Below are positions 17,365 through 25,193 of a DNA stretch of 34,809 nt, in pieces; position 1 is the stretch's first letter, and each line of letters starts with the position of its first letter. The position numbers and the translations under genes were made by a program. The DNA comes from Hydrogenovibrio sp. UBA654. Lineage in GTDB: Bacteria; Pseudomonadota; Gammaproteobacteria; Thiomicrospirales; Thiomicrospiraceae. Where the stretch lies: assembly GCA_002299585.1 (NCBI GenBank), contig DBOE01000053.1:21892-56700 (forward strand). Direction: 5' to 3'. Below the pieces are notes generated by a model, which made no database searches, had not been told where the DNA came from, and saw only the letters and a program-made list of their open reading frames with translations.

Positions 17365-18564
17365 CTAACAATAACCTTCGCCAAACACTAATGAATCTCT
17401 ACATTCAGACATATCTTTGCCTGTAATGAAATTATCAAAAATCCACTTAGCTCCGCTAGTATCTCCAAACATAACCGAACCAACTATTTTGTTATCTTTT
17501 AAAACAATTTTACGATAAATTTTATTTAACTCATCATTGTAAACCAATGTGTCCGTTTCTTCACTATCTTCGAAATTTCCTGCCGAAAATAAATTTATCC
17601 CTGTAACTTTTAGCATAGTAGAGGTTAAGCTACCTACATAAGAACTTTTTTTGCCCGCCAGTACTTCTGCTAAGATTTGTGCTTGCTCATACAAAGGGGC
17701 AACTAAGCCATAGGTTTTTTTTCGATGCTCAGTACACTCTCCTAAAGAATAAATGCTTTCATCAGAGGTTTGCAGTTGATCATTCACCAAAATACCACGA
17801 TTTACTGTTAAGCCAATTTTTGTACCTATACCAACATTGGGCTTAATACCTACAGCCATAACAATTAAATCTGTTTCAATTTCTTTACCATCTTTAAACT
17901 TTATGCCTGTAACTCTATCTTTACCCAAGATAGATGAAGTATTTGCACCCATGGCAAATTTTAGCCCCTGCTGTTGCAAAGATTCTTTCAATAATCTACC
18001 AGAAACAGCATCCATTTGTACCTCCATAAGTACTTCACCCAAATGAACCACGGTTACATTCATGCCTCTAATTTTTAAGCCATTTGCCGCTTCCAAACCT
18101 AATAAACCACCACCAATTACTACCGCTTTTTTATGTTTTTTTGCAGCCTCTATCATCATATCTACATCTCGAATATCACGAAAACTTACTACCCCAGGTA
18201 AATCATGTCCTGGCACGGGGATAATAAAGGGTGAAGAACCTGTTGCAATAACCAACACATCGTATTGATAAACTTTTCCTGATTTTGTAATTACTGTTTT
18301 ATTAAACCTATCCAAATCTACAATAGTAGTAGCAGTATGCAAATGCACCCCTCGCTCTTCGAACCAATTTTCATCGTGTGTCAAAATACTTTTTAAAGTT
18401 TTTTCTCCAGCCAAAACTGGGGAAAGCATTATGCGATTATACCCTCCTGCGGGCTCTTTATTAAACACCCTAATATCGTATTTACTAGGAGCCTCTACTA
18501 GTAATTTTTCAATAAACTTAGCCCCAACCATTCCAGAGCCTATAAGAATTAACTTTTGCTTCAA
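17365..18564 (-). CDS. NirB-like FAD/NAD(P)H oxidoreductase without Fe-S or siroheme domain
   Basis: This 399-residue protein is paralogous to the N-terminal third of the neighbouring NirB. It has an FAD site at the start (LILIGSGMVGAKFIEKLL), RIMLSPVLAGE, a second NAD site (AVVIGGGLLGLEAANGL) and TSDESIYSLGECTEH. It stops before any BFD cysteine pair or siroheme domain. Such proteins in assimilatory operons (NasB/NasC type) pass electrons from NAD(P)H to NasA, and since NasA here carries its own BFD cluster, that role fits. The start is TTG (18562-18564), with AAAGG about 8 bases upstream; it gives the family's expected N terminus. It is the first gene of the minus-strand operon, facing the nitrate transporter gene across the control region. 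Confidence 0.9.
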   Translation of the reverse strand: MKQKLILIGSGMVGAKFIEKLLVEAPSKYDIRVFNKEPAGGYNRIMLSPVLAGEKTLKSILTHDENWFEERGVHLHTATTIVDLDRFNKTVITKSGKVYQYDVLVIATGSSPFIIPVPGHDLPGVVSFRDIRDVDMMIEAAKKHKKAVVIGGGLLGLEAANGLKIRGMNVTVVHLGEVLMEVQMDAVSGRLLKESLQQQGLKFAMGANTSSILGKDRVTGIKFKDGKEIETDLIVMAVGIKPNVGIGTKIGLTVNRGILVNDQLQTSDESIYSLGECTEHRKKTYGLVAPLYEQAQILAEVLAGKKSSYVGSLTSTMLKVTGINLFSAGNFEDSEETDTLVYNDELNKIYRKIVLKDNKIVGSVMFGDTSGAKWIFDNFITGKDMSECRDSLVFGEGYC

Positions 18565-18610
18565 CTTACTTGCCTTTTAATGTTTAATTATTAAATATCA
18601 TTTACTTATA

Positions 18611-18627
18611 AAACATCAAACATGCCA
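18611..18627 (-). promoter_or_regulatory. Candidate sigma-54 promoter for the reductase operon
   Basis: On the minus strand TGGCATG is followed at the correct distance by ATGTT, giving GG-N10-GT where the consensus is GG-N10-GC. The -24 box is good and the -12 box has one key mismatch. It ends 46 bases before the TTG start of the FAD oxidoreductase. The call rests on pattern only. Confidence 0.3.
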
Positions 18628-18832
18628 TAAATAAAACTTTATTTAATTACAATAAGTTACTATAAAACAAGCCATTAACAAAATATATATTTAAGTTATA
18701 ATTCACCATATTAGGGCAACATATTGTATTTAGCACCTAAAAAGATCGTTTTTTGTAAATTATAGGCTTTTATTAAGGAAAGATAAGCTCATATATGAAA
18801 TAAAGTATTGATTTAGTTTACTTTTAATAATA

Positions 18833-18849
18833 TGGCACGATTAGTTCTT
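18833..18849 (+). promoter_or_regulatory. Candidate sigma-54 promoter for the nitrate transporter gene
   Basis: TGGCACG (18833-18839) matches the -24 consensus exactly, and GTTCT four bases on stands where TTGCA/T is expected, giving GG-N10-TC in place of GG-N10-GC. It ends about 41 bases before the transporter ATG. NtrC/sigma-54 control is common for nitrate assimilation genes, which supports it, but the -12 mismatch leaves it tentative. Confidence 0.35.
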
Positions 18850-18890
18850 TTTATTTAAGGATAATATATAATAATGAGGGAAAAATAACA

Positions 18891-20354
18891 ATGGATAATG
18901 CTAAATTTAATTTATTTTCTTTTAGTGGCAACACTAGAATATTACACCTAACGTGGTTTGCATTTTTTATGTCTTTTGTGGTGTGGTTAGGCCTTGGGCC
19001 AATTATGCCATTTATTCAAGAAGCTCTTTCTTTAACAAACAATCAAGCTAAAGTGTTATTAATCCTTAATGTAGCCATGACCATTCCTGCCAGAATTATC
19101 ATAGGTATGCTAGTAGATAAATATGGCCCAAAAATAATGTATACCGCTATTTTAGTTCTTGGCGGCTCTACAAGCATCGCTTTTGCTTGGGCTACCAGCT
19201 ATGAAGAACTAGCATTAATTAGGTTTTTATCTGGCTTTATTGGGGCAGGTTTTGTGGTAGGAATTAGAATGATAGCCGAATGGTTTCCTGCTAAACAAAC
19301 AGGACTAGCTCAAGGAATTTATGGAGGATGGGGTAATTTTGGCTCAGCAGGAGCTGCACTTACCCTGCCTTTTATTGCATCCTCTTTTGGTGACGAAAAT
19401 GGCTGGAGATATGCTATAACCTTTGCCAGTTTAGCTACTATTATTTATGGCATAATTTATTTTTTTAGCGTTTCGGATACCCCTAAAGGTTCAACCTACT
19501 TTAAACCCAAAAAAACTGGGGCTATGGAGATAACCTCAAAATTTGATCTTTATTTATACATTGTAATGAACATCCCTTTATTTCTTGCATTAGGAGTTAT
19601 AGCTTGGAAGGTTTTCACTGCTGGTTTAATAGTTAGCGAAACTGTTTTTATGATATATACAACTCTTGGAATAGTTTATTTATTACAAGTTTGGAAAATA
19701 TGGCAGGTTAACTCTGAGATACTTAGTGAACCTGTGCCACAACTACATAGGTATAAATTCAAACAGGTTGCTATTTTAAATTGGGCATACTTTGTTACTT
19801 TTGGAACAGAGTTAGCGGTGGTCTCAATACTAGCAATGTTTTATGTTTCTTGGTTTGAATTACCTAAAATTACTGCAGCCTTACTAGCGGGGATTTATCC
19901 ATTTATAAACTTATTTGCTCGTCCTGCTGGTGGCTGGATAAGCGATAAATTTGGTAGAAAAAGAACCTTATTAATAGTTTTTGTCGGTATTAGTGCTAGT
20001 TTTTTATTTTTAGGTAATGTTGATAAATCTTGGTCCGTTGAGTTTATTGTTGCAATTACTATTATTGCTGGGATATTTTCAAAAGCAGGTTCGGGAGCCG
20101 TGTTTGCCATGGTGCCATTAATTCAGCGACGAATGACTGGGCAAATTGCTGGCATGACTGGAGCTTATGGTAATGTAGGTGCTGTAATATTTTTAACAGT
20201 AAACAGTATTGTAGATTATGATGCTTTTTTTATGTTCATAGGTGTAGTTTCTTCAATCGTATTTATAGCTGTTATTTTTTTCCTTGAAGAACCTGGCAAC
20301 CAAATGGCTGAAGTTTTACCTGATGGTACAGTACAAATGATAGATGTTAAGTAA
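18891..20354 (+). CDS. NarK-type MFS nitrate/nitrite transporter
   Basis: This 487-residue inner-membrane protein has about twelve hydrophobic segments in the major facilitator pattern. Family marks are the loop motif ARIIIGMLVDKYGP (about 67-80), the two nitrate signatures GGWGNFGSAGAAL (145-157) and GAYGNVGAVIF (424-434), and RPAGGWISDKFGRKR in the second half. Next to nasA/nirBD its role is nitrate uptake for assimilation (NasA/NarK type). A PP2C/kinase fusion begins 19 bases after its stop, the same gene pair (PA1783-PA1782) I recall from pseudomonads. It is transcribed away from the reductase operon, probably from the shared control region. Confidence 0.94.
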   Translation: MDNAKFNLFSFSGNTRILHLTWFAFFMSFVVWLGLGPIMPFIQEALSLTNNQAKVLLILNVAMTIPARIIIGMLVDKYGPKIMYTAILVLGGSTSIAFAWATSYEELALIRFLSGFIGAGFVVGIRMIAEWFPAKQTGLAQGIYGGWGNFGSAGAALTLPFIASSFGDENGWRYAITFASLATIIYGIIYFFSVSDTPKGSTYFKPKKTGAMEITSKFDLYLYIVMNIPLFLALGVIAWKVFTAGLIVSETVFMIYTTLGIVYLLQVWKIWQVNSEILSEPVPQLHRYKFKQVAILNWAYFVTFGTELAVVSILAMFYVSWFELPKITAALLAGIYPFINLFARPAGGWISDKFGRKRTLLIVFVGISASFLFLGNVDKSWSVEFIVAITIIAGIFSKAGSGAVFAMVPLIQRRMTGQIAGMTGAYGNVGAVIFLTVNSIVDYDAFFMFIGVVSSIVFIAVIFFLEEPGNQMAEVLPDGTVQMIDVK

Positions 20355-20373
20355 ATAACAAAGGTAGGCAACT

Positions 20374-22083
20374 ATGGCAACCCAACTAATAGTAAACATA
20401 GGTGGTTATTCTTCTGCTGGCATCAAAAGTGAAAATGAAGATGCCATAAATTATAGTATCCCAGACAATAATAGCATCGAAAGCAAAGGTATAATCTCGG
20501 TATTAGCTGATGGGGTAAGCTCTAGTGAAGAGGCAAAGCAAGCCAGTAATCTCGCGGTTAAAAACTTTATCGAAGACTATTATTCAACGCCTGATACTTG
20601 GAGTACCAAAAAATCTTGCCAGCAGGTTATTGGGGCAATTAATAGTTGGCTATATAAACAAGGTTCAAGCCATGCTAGTGAACTAAAAGGCTGGGTAACT
20701 ACTTTTGATGCACTAATCTTAAAATCTACTAGCATTCATATTATCCACATTGGTGACTCTCGAGTGTATAGGCTACGAAATGGCATACTAGAGCAACTAA
20801 CCCAAGACCATATCACTTGGATTAACTCTGAAAGAAGCTATCTTAGCCGAGCATTAGGAGCTGACTCTGTTTTACAAATAGACTTTAAAACAATTGAAAT
20901 ACAAGAAGAGGACATTTATTTACAAACCTCAGATGGGGTACATGATTTTATTTCTACAGCAGAAATTATAAAAATATTATCCACCGAACAAACTACCGAA
21001 GAAAAAGCCAAACGGCTAGTAGAAAAAGCTATTGCCCAACAATCTAATGACAACCTTAGTGCTCAGGTAATAAATATTTTAAAGCTACCAAATGCGACTA
21101 AGCAAGAAGTATATAACAAACTATCAGAATTACCTTTTCCGCCTGAACTACAGCCAGGAATGAAAATAGATGGTTTTGAAATACTACAAGAAATTAATCT
21201 TTCCCCCCGTAGCCAAATATACCTAGCTAAAGATTCAGAAAATGGCCAAGAACTAATTCTAAAAACACCATCTGTAAACTATAGTGATGACCCATGGTAT
21301 CTGGACGGTTTCGTTCGGGAAGAATGGATTGGACAAAGGTTAAAGCACCCAGGTTTAATGAAAACCTACCAAACGAAAAGAGCTAAGAAGTTTTTATATT
21401 TTACCACCGAAATGATAAAAGGGCAAAACCTTGCCCAATGGATAATTGAAAACCCCAGCCCTGAAATAGGTAGAGTTAGAGACTATGTTGAGCAAATAGC
21501 TAGTGCATTAAGATCTATGCATCGTCAAGACATAATTCATCAAGACTTAAAACCTGACAATATTATGATAGACGAAAACAACCGCACAAAAATAATTGAT
21601 TTTGGGGCAGTAAACGCCGCTGGACTAGCTGAAATATCCAGTGTATTACAAAGGCAACAACCAGAAGGCACCGTAAACTATACCGCACCAGAGTATTTAA
21701 TGGGCGAAAAAGGCTCAAAACGATCCGACATATTTTCATTAAGTGTAATTACTTATGAGCTACTAACTGGCCATTTACCTTTTAAAGAAAAAAAATTTAA
21801 TAAATTTCAATTAAAAAATTACCAACAGATGAAATATATTTCATTATTACAATACCGCACAGACCTGCCTCAATGGTTAAACCAAGTATTAAAAAAAGGT
21901 TGCTCTCCTGACCCGTCTAAAAGATATAGTTTATTATCAGAGTTTACTCATGAGCTTAAAACACCAAAAGAGACTAGCTCATTATATTCACAGGAGCCCC
22001 TCTTAAAAAGAAACCCACTAGTATTTTGGCAAGGATTATCACTTATTTTATTTGTTTTATTAATTATCGCTATAATTAATTAG
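20374..22083 (+). CDS. PP2C-type phosphatase / Ser-Thr protein kinase fusion with C-terminal membrane anchor (copy 2)
   Basis: This 569-residue paralogue of the protein at 6085-7827 has the same domain order. The PP2C domain (about 1-235) shows D46 in ADGVSSS, GDSRVYRL (128-135), TSDG (186-189) and a closing D226-N227. The kinase domain has K297 (LILKTP), HQDLKPDN at 389-396, DFG at 409-411 and APE at 438-440. Again the loop is HQD, a non-RD kinase, and the Gly-rich loop is poor. The C-terminal tail has RNPLVFWQGLSLIL running into one membrane segment, nearly matching copy 1. It directly follows the nitrate transporter by 19 bases, so it probably regulates uptake or senses nitrate supply. The substrate is unknown, and whether both activities work on the same target cannot be told. 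Confidence 0.93.
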   Translation: MATQLIVNIGGYSSAGIKSENEDAINYSIPDNNSIESKGIISVLADGVSSSEEAKQASNLAVKNFIEDYYSTPDTWSTKKSCQQVIGAINSWLYKQGSSHASELKGWVTTFDALILKSTSIHIIHIGDSRVYRLRNGILEQLTQDHITWINSERSYLSRALGADSVLQIDFKTIEIQEEDIYLQTSDGVHDFISTAEIIKILSTEQTTEEKAKRLVEKAIAQQSNDNLSAQVINILKLPNATKQEVYNKLSELPFPPELQPGMKIDGFEILQEINLSPRSQIYLAKDSENGQELILKTPSVNYSDDPWYLDGFVREEWIGQRLKHPGLMKTYQTKRAKKFLYFTTEMIKGQNLAQWIIENPSPEIGRVRDYVEQIASALRSMHRQDIIHQDLKPDNIMIDENNRTKIIDFGAVNAAGLAEISSVLQRQQPEGTVNYTAPEYLMGEKGSKRSDIFSLSVITYELLTGHLPFKEKKFNKFQLKNYQQMKYISLLQYRTDLPQWLNQVLKKGCSPDPSKRYSLLSEFTHELKTPKETSSLYSQEPLLKRNPLVFWQGLSLILFVLLIIAIIN

Positions 22084-22135
22084 TCCTGTACAGTTTAGAA
22101 AAAACTATTAGCGATTTATATAAGGCATTTATGAT

Positions 22136-22167
22136 TTGTTTTATAAAAAAAAATACCGTGGTATAAT
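22136..22167 (+). promoter_or_regulatory. Sigma-70 promoter of the yceI-family gene
   Basis: A perfect -10 box TATAAT at 22162-22167 is preceded by TG one base away (TGGTATAAT, an extended -10). A -35-like TTGTTT at 22136-22141 is too far (20 bases), so the extended -10 probably carries the promoter. Transcription would start near 22174, about 60 bases before the ATG. Confidence 0.6.
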
Positions 22168-22235
22168 CGTCATTGTAAATTTAATTTTAACTAATAACCT
22201 AAATTCCTATTTAGAAAATATTTTTGGAGATATTT

Positions 22236-22835
22236 ATGAATATTATTAAAAAACTAGGCTTGGCAACCTACCTATTACCACTATTATTATTAACGCACCT
22301 AAATTCTGCATTTGCCACAACTAGTTATGTGGTTGATAATAAAAATTCTGTGGTTAATTTTTCTGTCACTAAAAAACAATACATAATTGAACCTGCCGTT
22401 TTCAAAGATGTCGAAGGAACTATTGATAACAAAGGTAATATTAAAATAAGCATCGACATAAATAGTGTTGATTCAAGTAACCCTATCAGGGATAATCGTT
22501 TGGTTGAGATGTTTTTTCAAGCAGACTTTTTCCCACACGCTATAGTTACTGCCAAAATAGATGAAAAAGTTTTAAACTCAAAAAAAACTTTCCAACAAAT
22601 TGAATTGCCTGCTACTTTAGAGTTTTTTGATCTTAAAAAAGAAATAAAACTAAGTGTTATGGTAGCTAAAATTGGCAACAATATTTTGGTTACCTCTTTA
22701 AAACCAACCATAATAAATGCTAAAACTTTTGATGTCCCATCTCATAACCTTGCCGCACTATCGAAGGTATGTGGAGGGATTAATATCTCAGATATAGTTC
22801 CAGTTAACTTCGTATTAACTTTTAATAAAAAATAA
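22236..22835 (+). CDS. YceI-family periplasmic protein
   Basis: This 199-residue protein has a signal peptide (MNIIKK, then LLPLLLLTHL, cut after NSAFA). The mature part has the YceI-type lipocalin-like beta pattern (YVVDNKNSVVNFSVTKKQYI, GTIDNKGNIKISIDINSVDS, NRLVEMFFQADFFPHAIVTA). Family members bind isoprenoid or other lipids in the periplasm; the ligand here is unknown. The start at 22236 is chosen because GGAG stands seven bases before it; the in-frame TTG at 22224 would place that GGAG inside the gene. A small two-helix membrane protein starts two bases after its stop. YceI proteins often pair with membrane cytochromes, but that neighbour has no haem ligand pattern I can see. Confidence 0.9.
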   Translation: MNIIKKLGLATYLLPLLLLTHLNSAFATTSYVVDNKNSVVNFSVTKKQYIIEPAVFKDVEGTIDNKGNIKISIDINSVDSSNPIRDNRLVEMFFQADFFPHAIVTAKIDEKVLNSKKTFQQIELPATLEFFDLKKEIKLSVMVAKIGNNILVTSLKPTIINAKTFDVPSHNLAALSKVCGGINISDIVPVNFVLTFNKK

Positions 22836-22837
22836 TA

Positions 22838-23080
22838 ATGGATATTTGGCAAAAAATATTTCTATATTTAGGGTCTTTAATTGCCGCTGCTTTTTTGTTA
22901 GTGGCTTTAATTGTTCTTTCAAACGCTGAGGGAGGCATGCTTACTACAGAAAATGTTGCTCACCTTAGCGAGCCTATGAGCTCCTTTTATAATTTTGCCA
23001 AATGGTTTGTTTATCTATGGATGATTGTTGCCATAATTGTATTTCTTCGTTTTTTAAAACGCACTTTTTTTAATAAATAA
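22838..23080 (+). CDS. Small two-helix membrane protein, unknown function
   Basis: This 80-residue protein has two hydrophobic segments (about 7-28 and 56-73), joined by a polar loop, and a basic C terminus (RFLKRTFFNK). It is tightly placed, two bases after the yceI-family stop and seven bases before ylqF, so it is translated from the same message. I do not recognise a family. The tight spacing, and codon use like its neighbours, support a real gene. Confidence 0.75.
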   Translation: MDIWQKIFLYLGSLIAAAFLLVALIVLSNAEGGMLTTENVAHLSEPMSSFYNFAKWFVYLWMIVAIIVFLRFLKRTFFNK

Positions 23081-23087
23081 CTAAACT

Positions 23088-24041
23088 ATGCAAATACAGT
23101 GGTACCCAGGGCATATGCACAAAGCCCAAGAAGAAGTCAAAGAAATACTTCCGCAAATAGACTTAATAATTGAAGTATTAGATGCCCGCATTCCTTTTAG
23201 TAGCGAAAACCCAATGATTGCTAAACTTCGTGGCAACAAACCTACTATAAAAATATTTAACAAGTCCGACCTAGCCGATAATGAACAAACCACTATTTGG
23301 CAAAATTATTTTAATGACTCTAAAAATATCAAAACTCTAGCATTAAACGCTAAAGATTCTGACCATAAACAACAAATTTTTAGCCTGATAAATAAGCTGC
23401 TTCCTAAAAAAATAAATTCCATAAAAGTAACTAATACACTAATAATGGGCATACCAAATGTTGGCAAATCAACTTTAATAAATACTTTATCTAGCCGCCC
23501 TATTGCCAAAACAGGCAATGAACCAGCGGTTACTAAAATGCTCCAAAGAATAAAATTAGACCAGGGTATAACCTTGCTTGATACTCCTGGCATGTTATGG
23601 GGAAACATTGAAAATGAACATTCTGGTTATCGCCTAGCTATAACGGGGGGTATTAAGGAAACCGCTTTTGAACTGCCTGATGTTGCCAGCTATGCTATTG
23701 AATATTTAATGCACAATTATCCTGCAAATATTACTAAAAGATACAATATTTCACAAAAAAAAATAACTACTTTAATTAATAATGACCCCTATGCTGATGT
23801 TACTATATTAGAAATTATTGGTAGAGACAGGGGCTGCCTTATTAATGGTGCTAAAATTGACCTAGATAAAGTATCTAGAATTTTAATTACTGAAATTAGA
23901 GACGGTTATCTAGGAAAACTAACCTTTGAAACCCCATCGGTGATGGATGATGAATTAAAATTAGTAGAAATTAATAGAACTAAAAAAGAAGCCAAAAAAT
24001 TAGCAAAATTAAAAAAAAGAGACCATAATATAAATATATAA
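23088..24041 (+). CDS. ylqF: Ribosome biogenesis GTPase YlqF/RbgA
   Basis: This 317-residue circularly permuted GTPase has the N-terminal QWYPGHMHKA signature, then G4 (NKSD, residues 58-61) ahead of G1 (GIPNVGKST, 121-129) and G3 (DTPG, 165-168). It ends in a basic C-terminal tail (KKEAKKLAKLKKR). Family members help mature the large ribosomal subunit in the cytoplasm. Length and motif order match. It follows the small membrane protein by seven bases. A 273-base gap without a clear gene comes after it. Confidence 0.95.
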   Translation: MQIQWYPGHMHKAQEEVKEILPQIDLIIEVLDARIPFSSENPMIAKLRGNKPTIKIFNKSDLADNEQTTIWQNYFNDSKNIKTLALNAKDSDHKQQIFSLINKLLPKKINSIKVTNTLIMGIPNVGKSTLINTLSSRPIAKTGNEPAVTKMLQRIKLDQGITLLDTPGMLWGNIENEHSGYRLAITGGIKETAFELPDVASYAIEYLMHNYPANITKRYNISQKKITTLINNDPYADVTILEIIGRDRGCLINGAKIDLDKVSRILITEIRDGYLGKLTFETPSVMDDELKLVEINRTKKEAKKLAKLKKRDHNINI

Positions 24042-24314
24042 TCCCACTTTTTGCATCTAAATTACTCAAGGAGTCTCTGAACAAGTATGATTATTTTATG
24101 CTGGTAAAAAGAGCCGATATTTTCACTGCAATTCGTTGCAATAGCTGGCTATTAGCAAAAGTCATAACGAGCAAGTGTGGTAGTGCTATATGTCAACTTT
24201 AGAGATCTACGGTAGCTAAATAGGTATTTGAGCTTGAATTATAGATTGAAAAAGCATGGCTGAGAGAGTAAAATCACCTCTTTTGAATAATTTAAAATTT
24301 GTAGAGGCCTTATA
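24042..24314. other. Gap between ylqF and dapA with repeat fragment, hairpin and a doubtful small frame
   Basis: These 273 bases hold AAGGAGTCTCTGAA (24068-24081), repeated near soxB, and an imperfect hairpin at 24136-24158 (TTGCAATAG, loop CTGG, CTATTAGCAA with one bulged A). They also hold a 34-codon frame from ATG 24098 to TAG 24202 with no proper ribosome-binding site and no recognisable product. The GGAGTCTCTGAACAAG stretch is reminiscent of insertion-sequence terminal repeats, so the gap may contain the worn remains of a mobile element. The dapA promoter must lie here or upstream, but I could not identify it. Confidence 0.5.
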
Positions 24315-25190
24315 GTGTTTAGAGGAAGTATGGTTGCGTTAGTTACGCCTATGTTAACTGATGAGTCAGTAGATTTTGTAGCTCTTGAAAAACTCATAGA
24401 GTTTCATATTAAAGCTAAAACTTGTGCGATTGTGGCAATGGGTACTACTGGCGAGTCTGCAACACTTAATTATCAAGAGCATTGTGAAGTCTTGAATTTT
24501 GTAGTTAAAAAATCAGCAGGCAGAATATCCATTATTGCGGGCACTGGTGCCAATTCAACTTCTGAAGCTATTGAGCTAACCAAATGTGCTAAGAATGCAG
24601 GTGTAGATGCTTGCTTGATAGTTTCTCCCTATTATAATAAACCAACTCAAGAAGGCTTATATTTACACCATAAAAAAATAGCACAAGATGTTGATATACC
24701 GCAAATTTTGTATAACGTGCCCAGTAGAACTGCTTGTGACTTATTGCCAGATACAGTTGCTAGGTTAGCAAAAATTAAAAATATAATTGGGGTTAAAGAA
24801 GCAACTGGTGATTTAAGCAGAGTAGCTGAAATTAAGTCTTTGGTGGCCGATGATTTTGATTTATACACTGGGGATGATGCCACAGGGATAGACTTTATTT
24901 TACTCGGTGGGCATGGCTCTATATCTGTAACGGCTAACATAGTTCCGCAGCAAGTGGCTAAGGCTTGTCAGCTAGCCCTAGCTGGAAAAGCTGAGCAAGC
25001 AAGAGAATTAGACGCTAAAATAGCTGTGTTACATAAAAATTTATTTATTGAAAGTAATCCAATTCCTGTTAAATGGTGTTTAGTTGAAATGGGTTTGATA
25101 GGTCCGGCTATTAGGCTACCAATGACCCCCCTTGCTAAAGAATTCCAACGAGTTCTTAAAAGCTCTTTGCTTGCTACAGGAGCTATATAA
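24315..25190 (+). CDS. dapA: 4-hydroxy-tetrahydrodipicolinate synthase
   Basis: This 291-residue cytoplasmic enzyme condenses pyruvate with aspartate semialdehyde, the first dedicated step to lysine and diaminopimelate. The Schiff-base lysine is K161 (GVKEATGD), Y133 lies in YNVPSRT, and T44/T45 in GTTGES, all at the same numbers as in E. coli. The start is GTG (24315), giving MFRGSMVALVTP, which aligns with the E. coli MFTGSIVAIVTP; GAGG lies about eight bases upstream. bamC follows after three bases, the conserved dapA-bamC pairing. Confidence 0.97.
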   Translation: MFRGSMVALVTPMLTDESVDFVALEKLIEFHIKAKTCAIVAMGTTGESATLNYQEHCEVLNFVVKKSAGRISIIAGTGANSTSEAIELTKCAKNAGVDACLIVSPYYNKPTQEGLYLHHKKIAQDVDIPQILYNVPSRTACDLLPDTVARLAKIKNIIGVKEATGDLSRVAEIKSLVADDFDLYTGDDATGIDFILLGGHGSISVTANIVPQQVAKACQLALAGKAEQARELDAKIAVLHKNLFIESNPIPVKWCLVEMGLIGPAIRLPMTPLAKEFQRVLKSSLLATGAI

Positions 25191-25193
25191 TCA

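Larger units (their letters stand above)
18565..18890. other. Divergent control region of the nitrate assimilation locus
   Basis: These 326 bases separate the minus-strand reductase operon from the plus-strand nitrate transporter. No open frame of note exists. The region is very AT-rich and must hold both promoters. Sigma-54-like candidates face outward near each end and are listed separately. I see no NtrC-type GCAC/GTGC dyad and no NasR/NasT-type leader, so the activator site is not identified. Confidence 0.7.

Noticed and set aside
17340..17384. Longer N terminus for nirB
   Set aside because: The added 15 residues do not resemble the family, whereas MSKQKIVVIGNGMVG is the expected start.
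18565..18890. NasR/NasT-type antitermination leader
   Set aside because: No strong hairpin with a purine-rich hexaloop followed by a terminator is visible, and no nasR, nasS or nasT gene is in the window.
22224..22235. TTG start four codons upstream for the yceI-family gene
   Set aside because: It would use the GGAG ribosome-binding site as coding sequence; the ATG at 22236 has that site at the right distance and gives a normal signal peptide.
24136..24158. tRNA-like structure in the ylqF-dapA gap
   Set aside because: Only one hairpin is formed; no cloverleaf, T-loop or acceptor pairing can be drawn.
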